From positions 1 to 64,000 of the IMG/VR virus record IMGVR_UViG_3300025647_000019: 64,000 nt of DNA. One strand, 5' to 3'. The DNA comes from a virus. The translations under genes and the position numbers were made by a program. This document shows positions 1 through 9,118 of this stretch, piece after piece. The number at the start of each line of letters is the position of its first letter. Within the stretch, counting starts at the first letter, position 1. Under the pieces are notes generated by a model. The model ran no database searches, had not been told where the DNA came from, and saw only the letters and a list, made by a program, of their open reading frames with translations.

Positions 1-559
1 ACTGGTCTGGAGAGATTCGGCAAATGCATGGTCTGGTGAAACCTTATCATTGGTTACAGCACACTCTGGTTTAACTGATCTTCAAACAAGTCCAGAAGAA
101 AATACAGATCATGACGGAAGATATGTTCCAGTATTTTCAGCAGAAACTCCTGCATCCCCTACTCCATATTCTGGAATGTTGTGGTATGATACAGATGAAA
201 CTGCTCCAGCAACAATTGCAAAACAAAATCATAAAAAAATAATATATGTTTCAAATCCAGTTTCTGGAAATAGTTTCCCAGCATTGTCTGTTCCCTTTGA
301 TTGCACAATAACAAGAATAACCCATGTAGTTGATTCTGGAACTTGTGTATTTAATTTACAAGAAAGATCAGAAACAACACCTTGGGTAGCTGGAAACGAT
401 ATATTTACTAGTAGCGAATCTGCAACAACAACAATGTCTGCTTGCACATCTTTTGCAGACGCAACTTTATCAGCAAATACTTGGTTACATTTTTCAGCGA
501 GTTCGGTATCATCATCTCCAACTGGATTATGGATCGGGATAAACTTTACGGAGGATTAA
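1..559 (+). CDS. Tail-fibre/adhesin adaptor protein, 5' truncated by window
   Basis: The reading frame is open from base 2 with no start inside the window, so the N-terminus lies upstream. The visible part (about 185 residues) aligns along its length with the complete gene at 2213-2890: shared VWRDSANAWSGETL, HSGLTDLQ, a DHD-RY motif, LWYDTD, TITRI and a terminal FTED. The DHD-RY and LWYDT motifs are of the kind found in phage fibre and adhesin connector domains. It heads a series of adhesin-like genes and is probably a structural attachment protein. An internal TTG at 50 is only an apparent start, because homology continues upstream of it. Confidence 0.7.
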   Translation, partial: LVWRDSANAWSGETLSLVTAHSGLTDLQTSPEENTDHDGRYVPVFSAETPASPTPYSGMLWYDTDETAPATIAKQNHKKIIYVSNPVSGNSFPALSVPFDCTITRITHVVDSGTCVFNLQERSETTPWVAGNDIFTSSESATTTMSACTSFADATLSANTWLHFSASSVSSSPTGLWIGINFTED

Positions 560-563
560 AATA

Positions 564-785
564 ATGGCTTATACGACTAATACACAAAGTGCCGCATATC
601 AAAATTATCTTGAACAATTGCAAACCATTTATGGATTGATCAGAACTAATTATGCCCCAATTGTGAATAGAATGAATAAAGAGCAATTAATTCAGTTATA
701 TCAAAACGATCCAATTTTTAAAGAGGTTATTGATATGGCAAGACAAATAAATTCATTAGCAGATAAGATTGGAGTAGATTTATGA
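564..785 (+). CDS. Hypothetical 73-aa protein in fibre region
   Basis: Family not recognised. It is a soluble, predominantly helical-looking polypeptide (residues 12-70 rich in Q, L, I, N) without membrane segment or cysteine. It starts 5 bases after the upstream fibre gene and its end overlaps the next start by 4 bases (ATGA), so it is translated within the same operon. By position it may be a small chaperone or linker for fibre assembly; that is inference only. Confidence 0.6.
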   Translation: MAYTTNTQSAAYQNYLEQLQTIYGLIRTNYAPIVNRMNKEQLIQLYQNDPIFKEVIDMARQINSLADKIGVDL

Positions 786-1174
786 TTTCAAATAAGAATT
801 TTTCAAGGAACCCAAATCCTGATGTTGGATCAGAAACCGAATTTGAAAGATGTAATTTTTCTCAGTCTGAGCCAGTCTTTGATGATCCTGATTGGGTTGG
901 AGTTCCAATTTTAACTGGTCAAGGACCATGCATATTTACAAATTGTAATTTGGTTAATTGCGAACCTCCTGCTGGAAGCATAATGATTAAATGCAATACA
1001 ACAATTAGACGAACTAAGGTTCAGACTGATTCGGATGTTTTAACACTTGATGGTGTTGATATCGTGACCCCAATTTATCACGATATAATTTATGGAAGAC
1101 AAACAGATGCTGGTGTGTATGAATATCATCCAACTCCAGTGGAGATTCCGAATAATGATATAGATGAGGTTTAG
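782..1174 (+). CDS. Hypothetical 130-aa fibre-region protein
   Basis: Function unknown. Residues about 50-75 contain an FTNCNLVNCEPP stretch whose N/C-rich turns recall a beta-solenoid rung, and four cysteines occur in that area. No signal peptide. It overlaps the preceding ORF by 4 bases and ends just before the GC-rich beta-helix gene at 1177. Base composition is AT-rich like the phage backbone, so the composition break lies at its 3' end. Confidence 0.6.
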   Translation: MISNKNFSRNPNPDVGSETEFERCNFSQSEPVFDDPDWVGVPILTGQGPCIFTNCNLVNCEPPAGSIMIKCNTTIRRTKVQTDSDVLTLDGVDIVTPIYHDIIYGRQTDAGVYEYHPTPVEIPNNDIDEV

Positions 1175-1176
1175 TA

Positions 1177-2205
1177 ATGGCGACAGTCTACGTTAACAAC
1201 CAAGCAACTGGGGGAGCAGATGACGGCAGTTCGGAAGCCGATGGGTTCCTGACCATTGATCAGGCAATGAATTGGGTAACTACTGCTGGCACTGGCCCGC
1301 ACAAGATTTGGGTCAAGGGTGGGACGGACTACACTGAAACCGTGACCATTGACACCGCTGGTTCGTCAAATGGCTGGATAGATGTCGAGGGCTACAGCTC
1401 AACCACGGGAGACGGCGGCAAGTTTACGATTGATGCAGAAAGCTCAAGACCAAATTGTTTAACCATTTCCGGCATCGGTCAAGCTTACTATCGAATAAGG
1501 AACGGAATTTTTGAGAGGGCCACGAACACAGGTGCTGGTTGCAACACACAGAGAATTTTATTTCAGGACTGCGAGGCCAACAATAACGCCGTGGGTGGGT
1601 TTTTCATTGGATATGACTCAGCAATTTACGCCTGTAGTGCAGATGGAAACGGGGGTCGGGGGTTTCAGACTGGCGGGGCGAGAGCATGGGTGGCGTTTTG
1701 CGTTGCGTCGAATAATGGTGATCACGGTTTTATGACAACGAACGTGCTGTTCTGCAAAATGTTGTCTAATGCTGGTTCTGGCAACTATATGGGTGGCGGC
1801 ATCTTTGTCAACAACACTATCGACGGCGATGCCCAGGATACGGATTTCGGAATCACATATGGTGGAATACCACCCGTTTTGATAGCGAACAATATTTTCT
1901 ACGATTGCACGACAGGAATTGATACCACCAATCCTGGTTCATACGAGGTCGTGATCCGCAACAATTTGCTCAACTCCAACACCACTGATTATAACACAAC
2001 CGTGCCTTCATCGGAGCAGGGCTACGACATCACTAGTGCCCCCGACTTCGTAGACGAAGTAAACGGAGACTACCGCCTGAACACAACCAGCCCCGCTCGC
2101 AACGCAGGAACTGATGCATCTGGAACATCTGGCAACGGCATGGATATCGGGGCACATCAATCAGAAGACGAAGGTTCAGGAACCAGAATAGTAATGGCAG
2201 GATAA
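1177..2205 (+). CDS. Right-handed beta-helix tail adhesin (GC-rich)
   Basis: A 342-residue protein with the pattern of a right-handed parallel beta-helix: repeated short strands and N/G turns such as RILFQDCEANNN and AWVAFCVASNNGDHGF. The N-terminus (MATVYVNNQATGG) and C-terminus (DIGAHQSEDEGSG then a hydrophobic tail) match the neighbouring beta-helix at 2896-3939. Such folds form receptor-binding or polysaccharide-degrading tailspikes; no catalytic residues can be assigned. Codons are strikingly C/G-ending (GGC, ACC, AAC), about half G+C by eye, against roughly a third in adjacent genes, a sign of recent acquisition by recombination. Confidence 0.75.
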   Translation: MATVYVNNQATGGADDGSSEADGFLTIDQAMNWVTTAGTGPHKIWVKGGTDYTETVTIDTAGSSNGWIDVEGYSSTTGDGGKFTIDAESSRPNCLTISGIGQAYYRIRNGIFERATNTGAGCNTQRILFQDCEANNNAVGGFFIGYDSAIYACSADGNGGRGFQTGGARAWVAFCVASNNGDHGFMTTNVLFCKMLSNAGSGNYMGGGIFVNNTIDGDAQDTDFGITYGGIPPVLIANNIFYDCTTGIDTTNPGSYEVVIRNNLLNSNTTDYNTTVPSSEQGYDITSAPDFVDEVNGDYRLNTTSPARNAGTDASGTSGNGMDIGAHQSEDEGSGTRIVMAG

Positions 2206-2212
2206 GGAAAAT

Positions 2213-2890
2213 ATGGGTAATTTAAAAATATATAATGGTTCAGAATGGGTTAATATAGCGGCGGCACATACTCATGATCCTTCCGTCACTGGAAGCATCC
2301 TATCTGGCGGTTCAACAGACGGTCAAGTTCTGGTTTGGAGAGATTCTGCCAACGCTTGGAGTGGGGAAACACTTAATCTTGTAACATCTCACTCTGGTCT
2401 GACAGATTTACAATCAAACCCAGAAGAAAATTCAGACCATGATAATCGATATTTAGCCGCTGTTCAATCTGGTACTCCCACACTTCCAGCTTCACCAGTC
2501 ACTGGTCAATTATGGTATGATACAGATGCAGTTGCAACTGGATCTTCAATAAAACAAACTCATAAAAAAATGTTATATGTAACAAGTCCGGTTGCAGGGG
2601 ATGAATTTCCTCTGATGACAGTTCCATTCAATTGTACAATAACAAGAATTTCATATATGGTGGATACTGGAACATGTGTTTTCAATTTAGAGGAAAGACC
2701 TGAATCTGCTCCATTCACAACTGGAACAAATATATTCGGAAGTGATGAGACTGCATATTCTGCTGTTTCAGCAACAACAACATTCAGTAATGCCACATTA
2801 GATGAAAATGATTGGCTTTACTATTCAGGGGTTTCAGTTTCAGGAACTCCAACAAAATTAGTAATTGGCGTAACTTTTACAGAGGATTGA
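2213..2890 (+). CDS. Tail-fibre/adhesin adaptor protein
   Basis: A complete 225-residue paralogue of the truncated gene at the window start. It opens with MGNLKIYNGSEWV, followed by a T/G-rich collagen-like connector and the HSGLTDLQ, DHD-RY and LWYDTD motifs (residues about 60-110), then a beta-rich C-terminal half ending FTED. The same opening motif occurs in the 138-aa gene at 3950. It sits directly before a beta-helix gene, as an adaptor plus tip pair would. Probably a fibre subunit carrying the following beta-helix; the pairing is inferred from repeated gene order. Confidence 0.7.
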   Translation: MGNLKIYNGSEWVNIAAAHTHDPSVTGSILSGGSTDGQVLVWRDSANAWSGETLNLVTSHSGLTDLQSNPEENSDHDNRYLAAVQSGTPTLPASPVTGQLWYDTDAVATGSSIKQTHKKMLYVTSPVAGDEFPLMTVPFNCTITRISYMVDTGTCVFNLEERPESAPFTTGTNIFGSDETAYSAVSATTTFSNATLDENDWLYYSGVSVSGTPTKLVIGVTFTED

Positions 2891-2895
2891 TATAA

Positions 2896-3939
2896 ATGGC
2901 AACTTATTATGTGGACAATGTAACTGGTGACGATGGAAATAGTGGAACTGGAACCACTGAAGCTTGGGCAACAATTTCTCATGCCGCAAGTGGTCTTTCT
3001 ACTGGCGATCATGTTTACATTAAGGGTGGAACAGATTATGATGAAACTGTAAATGTCAGTGCATATGGGGATTCCAATGCATATAATATTTGGGAGGGAT
3101 ATACAACAACTCCAGGTGATAATGGAAAATTTGTAATACAAGGGTCTGCATATACAAATTGTCTAACATATTCGACAACTTCTAATATTAGAACCACATT
3201 TAGAAATATGGTTTTAAAAGGTGCCCAAGATCACGGTTTAACCATGACAACTGCTTGGGCCCAATCTCGTATGTCTTTTGAAAATTGTGATTTTATTGAT
3301 AATGGAAATTATGGTGTAAGTTCAATAAATAATAATATTGCATTTATTGGATGTAGTTTTACGGGAAATACTGGCGATGGGGTTAGAGTAAATGAAGGTT
3401 ATTTTGTAAGATGCAAATCTCAAAATAATGGTGGACATGGATTTTATTGCGGCCGAGGATCTATTGAATACTGTATTTCAGTTGGGGATTTATATGCAAT
3501 GTACAATGGTAATGGTCCAATAACAAATTGTACGATAGATGGAGTTGATGGGACCACATATTATGGATTACAAATTGCACCTGATGCTGTTTGTATTGGA
3601 TTAAATAATAATGTTTATGGTTGTGATTGGGGAGTGTATAATAATACCTATAATTCGTCATATATTATTCCAATTAATTATGTTGAAGGAAATAACATTA
3701 ATGATTCAATAGTTAGCGGATATTCAAATATATTGCAAAGATATAAAGATTTAAATGTTGACGTTGCTCCAGGATTTACCGATGAAGTTGGTGGAGATTA
3801 TACTTTAGCTTCGGATAGTGAATGTATAAATGCAGGAGTTGATTTTGGTGGATCTGGATCCACAGTTGGAACAGACATCGGAGCGTATCAATCTCAAGAT
3901 GAAGGATCTGGACCTTCTCAAATAATTATAACTGGATAG
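2896..3939 (+). CDS. Right-handed beta-helix tail adhesin
   Basis: A 347-residue parallel beta-helix protein homologous over its length to 1177-2205: an N-terminal YYVDN-TGDDGNSG segment, WATI, YIKGGTDYDETV, rungs such as RMSFENCDFIDNGNYG, and a C-terminal DIGAYQSQDEGSG. The opening segment resembles those of secreted pectate-lyase-like proteins. Codon use is AT-rich, as in the phage backbone, unlike its GC-rich twin. Probably a receptor- or glycan-binding spike; no active site is assignable. Confidence 0.75.
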   Translation: MATYYVDNVTGDDGNSGTGTTEAWATISHAASGLSTGDHVYIKGGTDYDETVNVSAYGDSNAYNIWEGYTTTPGDNGKFVIQGSAYTNCLTYSTTSNIRTTFRNMVLKGAQDHGLTMTTAWAQSRMSFENCDFIDNGNYGVSSINNNIAFIGCSFTGNTGDGVRVNEGYFVRCKSQNNGGHGFYCGRGSIEYCISVGDLYAMYNGNGPITNCTIDGVDGTTYYGLQIAPDAVCIGLNNNVYGCDWGVYNNTYNSSYIIPINYVEGNNINDSIVSGYSNILQRYKDLNVDVAPGFTDEVGGDYTLASDSECINAGVDFGGSGSTVGTDIGAYQSQDEGSGPSQIIITG

Positions 3940-3949
3940 GAGAAATCTT

Positions 3950-4366
3950 TTGGGTGTTTTAAAAATATATGATGGTTCAAATTGGGTTGAAGCTTTACCT
4001 TCAACTGTTGGTTTATCCCAATCTATAACTTGGGATACAAAAGCTACAACTTTAAGAGCAACCAGATCTGATGAAAATGTGACCCTTTATTATAATCCAG
4101 TTGTTATGACTGCTGTGAGTGCCCATACGGTTTGTGTTGGAACTTCTCCTTCTGTTACTTGGGAATTGAGATATGGAACTGATAGATCTGATTATACTGG
4201 AGGAACATTATTAGTAAGTGGAACATCAACAAGTACAACTTCAATTGAACACACAGACATTTCAACTTCTCTTCCCGCTGGCAATATGGTTTGGTTAACA
4301 ACAACTGCAACAGGTGGAACCTCTGTTGATGAATTTCATTTCACAATGAGTTATAGCGGAGTTTAA
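3950..4366 (+). CDS. Short adaptor-like fibre protein (138 aa)
   Basis: The start is TTG at 3950, preceded by GGAGAAA, and the product begins MGVLKIYDGSNWVEAL, matching the MGNLKIYNGSEWV opening of the 225-aa adaptor. The rest is different: a T/S/V-rich beta sandwich-like stretch with no DHD-RY or LWYDT motif. The shared head suggests that the N-terminus docks to a common site while the C-terminus has been swapped. It directly precedes the giant GLUG protein and may connect it to the tail. Confidence 0.6.
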   Translation: MGVLKIYDGSNWVEALPSTVGLSQSITWDTKATTLRATRSDENVTLYYNPVVMTAVSAHTVCVGTSPSVTWELRYGTDRSDYTGGTLLVSGTSTSTTSIEHTDISTSLPAGNMVWLTTTATGGTSVDEFHFTMSYSGV

Positions 4367-4369
4367 TAA

Positions 4370-7300
4370 ATGGCAACAGCAATATCTAATTGGGTTGAAT
4401 TAGCATCAATAAGTGGAAATTTAACTGAAGATTATTATCTTGTTAATGATCTTGATTCTTCTACATCTGGATATTCTGGTATAGGGGATAATTGGCAACC
4501 AATAAGTGGAGCTTTTGGTGGAAGTTTAAATGGATCTGGATATAGTATTTCAGATTTAATTATGACAGGATCTTCAGAAGATCAAAATGGTTTATTTAAA
4601 TATATAAATGGTGGAACAGTTCAAAATTTAGCCATTTTAGATATTAGTCTCCTTTCAACGCACAGTAGAACTGGGGCTATTGCTGGTATAACAAGTTCTT
4701 CTTCAATAATTGAAAATTGTTATGTGACTGGAAAGCTATCAGGTTATACTGAAACTGGTGGTGTTGTTGGATTTGTATGGCAGGGGACAAAAATTTCAAA
4801 TTGCTATTCTAGTGTTGATGTTTTTGGGAGAAATGAATCTGGTAGTGTTGGTGGATTTGTTGGAAATATATCAAATGTAACTGGAAATCAGATCTTTAAT
4901 TGTTTTTGTATTGGTTCTGTTGATGCAACATATGCTCATGGAGGATTTGCTGGTCAAATTGGTGGAGAAAATGTAGAAATATCTGGTTGTGGCTGGTATA
5001 ATTTTTCTGGAAATCCAGATTATGCAATTGGAACTGATACTGGATATACTCTTGATTATGAAGAATCAGATGCATCTGTTTTTTATACACACAATCATCC
5101 AGTTTATACTGGATGGTCATTCACTGGTTCTTCTCCAACTTGGTTTGAAATTTCAGGTTCAACTCCTGTTCTTGCTTCTGATTCTGGATCTGCAATTTGG
5201 AACATTTATAATTGGACTGATCTCGCTGATATAAGTAATAAATTAGATTATACATGTGTTTTACAAAACAATATTTCTTCAGCAACAACTGATTATGTTG
5301 GACTTGGAGATAGCTGGGTTCCAATTTATAATGGAACATCTTATTTTTCAGGAGTATTCAGTGGACAAGGATACACAATTTCAAATTTACGATCAACTTG
5401 GGATTCTGGTTATGGATATTTTGGATTCTTTAGACAATTAGATGGTGCAACAATTGAAAAGGTTGGATTTGAAGATGTTATATTTACTCCAATCCATGCT
5501 CAAGGTGTTGGAGTAGTTGCTGGATATATGGGGACAGATACTACTATTTCAAATTGTTATTGTGAAGGATCATTAACTGGAATGTCATATGCTGGTGGTA
5601 TTGTTGGAACAATTGTTTCATATACAAATTTTATTAATTCATATGCAAATGTAAATGTTCATACAACAACTTCAAATTCCGCTGGATTAATTGGAAGAAT
5701 GCCTGGAAATTATAATGAAATTATTAATTGTTTTGCGGCTGGAGATGCAACATCAGTTGGACAATCAGGTGGACTTATTTCAGAAGGTGGAAACCCTGGA
5801 ACAAATAATATTGAAAATTGTGGATGGTATTCATCAAGTACAACAGAAGCAATTTATGCATGGGCTAATTTGTCGGGAAGTGTAACATATGAAACAACAG
5901 ATATCTCAGATTTCTATTCTCATAATTATGGAGTTTATACTGGTTGGACATTTACTGGCTCAAGTCCAATATGGTTTGAACATGTAGATTCTCTTCCTAC
6001 ATTCGAAACATCTAATTACTGGACCATTTGGAATTGGACAGATATGCAAGATATGAACAATAAACTTTCATACAGTGGATATCTTCAAAACGATTTATCT
6101 TCTGCAACAACTGATTATTCCGGTATTGGAGATGATTGGGAAGCAATAGGTCATACAAATTCTCCAACATATTTTACTGGATATTTTAATGGACAAAATA
6201 ATTCTATTAGAGATTTGGTGTGTTATATGGGTGCGTCAAGGTGGGGATTTTTTGGATCAATTGATACTGGAGCATATGTAGAAAATCTAGCTATTAAGGA
6301 TTCATATTATAGAGATTCAATCGGATTGCAATATTTTGGAATATTTGTTGGAAGATTGGCTGGAGCAGTTAAAAATTGCTATACTCAAAACATACACATT
6401 AAAGGTTATACCAGAGTAGGTGGTTTTGCTGGATACTGTACTGGCACTGCTGATGCTGAAAATTGTTATTCCGATTGTCTTGTATTATCAGATGGGTATT
6501 CTGTTGGTGGATTTGCTGGATATATATCAAATGGAACAAATATTACAAATTGTTTTTCAACAAGTGAAGTTTTAATAACTGGTGGATCTGGAATAAATTT
6601 CGGTGGATTTGCTGGTGAAGATTTTGGTGGCGTTATAACAAATTGTGGTTGGTACTCTTCAACAACAACTGATGCTATATATGCAATTGGAAATACTTCT
6701 GGATCCGTAACCTATGAGACAACAGACAATACTGATTTTTATACTCACAATTATGAATTTTATACTGGTTGGACATTTACTGGTTCTTCTCCTGTATGGT
6801 ATGAAACACAAAATAATTTGCCAACACTTCAATCTTCTTTATATTGGACAGTTCATAATTGGACAGATTTAACAGAACTTGAAAACAAATTGTCATATAG
6901 TGCATACCTTCAAAATAATATTTCATCAGCAACAACTGATTATGTTGGTATAGGAGATGATTTTACTCCAATAGGAAGATCCGATCCATATTTTAATGGT
7001 GTATTTGATGGAGAAGGAAATAGTATTTCTGATATAATAATCAATTATAATTCAAGTGATGTTGGGTTAATTGGAAGAATTATTGGTGGTACAGTTAAAC
7101 ATCTTGGAATAAAAAATATTGATATAACTCAAACATCAAATTCAGACGGTAGAGTTGGTGGCCTAGCTGGTGGTGCTGGTGGATCTTCAACTGTTGAAAA
7201 TTGTTTTATTGAAGGACAAATTGATGCATATGGAAATGCAGTTGGAGGGTTAATTGGTCAAGCATCTTATACAGATGGAGTAACAATTAATAACTGTTAT

Positions 7301-8632
7301 ACAAATGTTAATATTTTAAATGGTGCAACTGGAATTGGTGGAGTTATTGGAATTGTTGGATCATCTGATGTTTCAGTTAATAATACATATACAGTTGGTG
7401 CTGTTACTGGAACAACCCATGTTGGAGCATTTATAGGATTAAGAAATGCATTTGCATCATATTCAAATTGTGGATGGTATAACTTTTCTGGAAATCCAGA
7501 CAGTGGTTTTGGTTCGGCACCAACCGATGATTCAGTAGATACTTGGTCTTCAAATACATTATCAGATTTCTATCCACATAATTACGGGGTTTATTCAGCT
7601 TGGACATTTACAGGTTCTTCTCCTGTATGGTATGAATCATTAACAGCACTCCCAACCCTTACACCATCTACAAATTGGTACATTTATAATTGGACGGACC
7701 TTCAAGATTTAAACAATAAATTATCATATAGTGCTTACTTACAAAACAATATTTCTTCAGCTACAACTGATTATGTTGGTATAGGAGATGATTTTACTCC
7801 AATAGGAGGACTTGACCATGGGCTTTTTTTAGGAATATTCAATGGTAACGATTATACTGTTTCTGATTTAATTATCAATTCAACTTCTGACAGGGTAGGG
7901 TTAATTGGTCAAACCAATGAAACTATTTCTAATGTTGGACTCATTAACCCGAATATCACCACAACAAGTGGAAGATATTGTGGAGGAATTGTTGGATATA
8001 TCGGCACTGGAGGGTATGTTACAAAATGTTTTGTTTCGGGGGGATCAATTACGGCAAACCAGGGTACTGTCGGGGGAATTGCAGGAACAAATTATTCTTC
8101 TTTAAGAATTGATAATTGTTATGCTGATTGTATTGTGAGAGGCCCGGCTAGTGTTGGGGGAATTGTAGGGACTGCTGGGGAATTGCGAAATTGCTATTTT
8201 GCTGGGACTGTACAAAGAACATGGGGTAGTAATTCAACATTTGGGGGAATAGTTGGTACATTAAATTATAACAATATGTATAACTGTTTTTCGGTTGGAG
8301 ATATTGATGGTGGGAGTTATCCAGATCGATGTGGTGGAATTGCTGGAACATTTGTAGGAGCATCATTTATACACTGTGGTTGGTATTCTAGTTCTACAAC
8401 AGATGCTGTTTATGCATTAGGTTCAAGTTCAGGATCCGTAACCTACGAAACAACAACTGAATCCGACTTTTATGATTCAGGATATGGACCTTATACTGGA
8501 GGATCGTACACATGGGATTTCTCAACTCCAATTTGGTATGAATGGACAAACGATCTTCCAAAGTTTACAGAACAAGGAATTATTACAGGGCCGATATATT
8601 TAGAATATGCAAGGATATTAACAATTTCATAA
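4370..8632 (+). CDS. Giant GLUG-repeat adhesin (1420 aa)
   Basis: Five consecutive repeats of about 274 residues start near residues 5, 279, 553, 828 and 1105. Each opens with W(T/V)(D/E)L then SATTDY-GIGD-W-PI, continues with many GLUG-type units (GG-VG or GGF-AG followed by NCY or NCF), then a GWYSS-TT-AIYA segment, a Y-HNY--YTGW-F-GSSP-W(Y/F)E motif and a linker. GLUG repeats build beta-solenoids in bacterial adhesins. No signal peptide is present, as expected for a virion protein. Probably a long fibre or tail adhesin. The ATG at 4370 lies 3 bases after the previous stop. Confidence 0.8.
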   Translation: MATAISNWVELASISGNLTEDYYLVNDLDSSTSGYSGIGDNWQPISGAFGGSLNGSGYSISDLIMTGSSEDQNGLFKYINGGTVQNLAILDISLLSTHSRTGAIAGITSSSSIIENCYVTGKLSGYTETGGVVGFVWQGTKISNCYSSVDVFGRNESGSVGGFVGNISNVTGNQIFNCFCIGSVDATYAHGGFAGQIGGENVEISGCGWYNFSGNPDYAIGTDTGYTLDYEESDASVFYTHNHPVYTGWSFTGSSPTWFEISGSTPVLASDSGSAIWNIYNWTDLADISNKLDYTCVLQNNISSATTDYVGLGDSWVPIYNGTSYFSGVFSGQGYTISNLRSTWDSGYGYFGFFRQLDGATIEKVGFEDVIFTPIHAQGVGVVAGYMGTDTTISNCYCEGSLTGMSYAGGIVGTIVSYTNFINSYANVNVHTTTSNSAGLIGRMPGNYNEIINCFAAGDATSVGQSGGLISEGGNPGTNNIENCGWYSSSTTEAIYAWANLSGSVTYETTDISDFYSHNYGVYTGWTFTGSSPIWFEHVDSLPTFETSNYWTIWNWTDMQDMNNKLSYSGYLQNDLSSATTDYSGIGDDWEAIGHTNSPTYFTGYFNGQNNSIRDLVCYMGASRWGFFGSIDTGAYVENLAIKDSYYRDSIGLQYFGIFVGRLAGAVKNCYTQNIHIKGYTRVGGFAGYCTGTADAENCYSDCLVLSDGYSVGGFAGYISNGTNITNCFSTSEVLITGGSGINFGGFAGEDFGGVITNCGWYSSTTTDAIYAIGNTSGSVTYETTDNTDFYTHNYEFYTGWTFTGSSPVWYETQNNLPTLQSSLYWTVHNWTDLTELENKLSYSAYLQNNISSATTDYVGIGDDFTPIGRSDPYFNGVFDGEGNSISDIIINYNSSDVGLIGRIIGGTVKHLGIKNIDITQTSNSDGRVGGLAGGAGGSSTVENCFIEGQIDAYGNAVGGLIGQASYTDGVTINNCYTNVNILNGATGIGGVIGIVGSSDVSVNNTYTVGAVTGTTHVGAFIGLRNAFASYSNCGWYNFSGNPDSGFGSAPTDDSVDTWSSNTLSDFYPHNYGVYSAWTFTGSSPVWYESLTALPTLTPSTNWYIYNWTDLQDLNNKLSYSAYLQNNISSATTDYVGIGDDFTPIGGLDHGLFLGIFNGNDYTVSDLIINSTSDRVGLIGQTNETISNVGLINPNITTTSGRYCGGIVGYIGTGGYVTKCFVSGGSITANQGTVGGIAGTNYSSLRIDNCYADCIVRGPASVGGIVGTAGELRNCYFAGTVQRTWGSNSTFGGIVGTLNYNNMYNCFSVGDIDGGSYPDRCGGIAGTFVGASFIHCGWYSSSTTDAVYALGSSSGSVTYETTTESDFYDSGYGPYTGGSYTWDFSTPIWYEWTNDLPKFTEQGIITGPIYLEYARILTIS
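4382..8632 (+). repeat. Five tandem ~822-nt coding repeats
   Basis: The repeat opening (a codon for I or V, then N-W-T/V-D/E) recurs at 4382, 5204, 6026, 6851 and 7682. The spacings are 822, 822, 825 and 831 nt and the last unit is longer. Within units, stretches such as the SATTDYVGIGDDFTPIG coding region are nearly identical between copies 4 and 5. This layout is prone to recombination that changes repeat number. Confidence 0.8.
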
Positions 8633-8642
8633 AGGAGAAAAA

Positions 8643-9116
8643 ATGAATTTAGTAGCTTACTTTACATCTGGTGGAACTCCAGCAACTGGACTTTCACCAA
8701 CCATTTCTATTTGGGGAGTTGATGGAACTTCTTATGGAAGTGGTTTATCAATGTCTGAAGTTGCTGGTGGTTTTTATAATTACAATTACACTGGTTACGA
8801 TTATACCGTTGATTATGTTTTCAGAGCATATGAATCTTCACTACCAACAGCAGAACAATATGTTGTTGCGACAAACGAAGCAGATTCAATGAACACACAA
8901 GGAATAACAAAACAAATCCTTGGATTGAGCCAAGGAAACTTCGTTATGAAAAATCAAACATATGATGCAAATGGAAGACTTTTGACTTCAAATATGTATA
9001 CATATGAGAATGCGGCTGATGCTAATTCTGAAACAAATCCAATTCATTCATATTATATAGTTTCAACATATGATGTGAATGGAAACTTGACAAATTATAA
9101 AGTTACAGAAATCTAA
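8643..9116 (+). CDS. Hypothetical virion-associated protein (157 aa)
   Basis: RBS AAAGGAGAA precedes the ATG. Residues about 1-75 form a beta-rich module with ATGLSPTISIW, a GFY-Y motif and DYVFRAYESSLP, of a type found in phage tail and fibre proteins. The C-terminal half holds paired strands (YDANGRLL and YDVNGNLTNYKV). Neither signal peptide nor membrane segment is present. Its position directly after the giant adhesin suggests a fibre-associated structural or assembly role, but no established family is recognised. Confidence 0.6.
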   Translation: MNLVAYFTSGGTPATGLSPTISIWGVDGTSYGSGLSMSEVAGGFYNYNYTGYDYTVDYVFRAYESSLPTAEQYVVATNEADSMNTQGITKQILGLSQGNFVMKNQTYDANGRLLTSNMYTYENAADANSETNPIHSYYIVSTYDVNGNLTNYKVTEI

Positions 9117-9118
9117 TC

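Noticed and set aside
4896-5441. Plus and minus short frames inside the GLUG gene
   Set aside because: Low-complexity shadows of repeated GGA/ATT-rich coding sequence, repeating with the GLUG unit.
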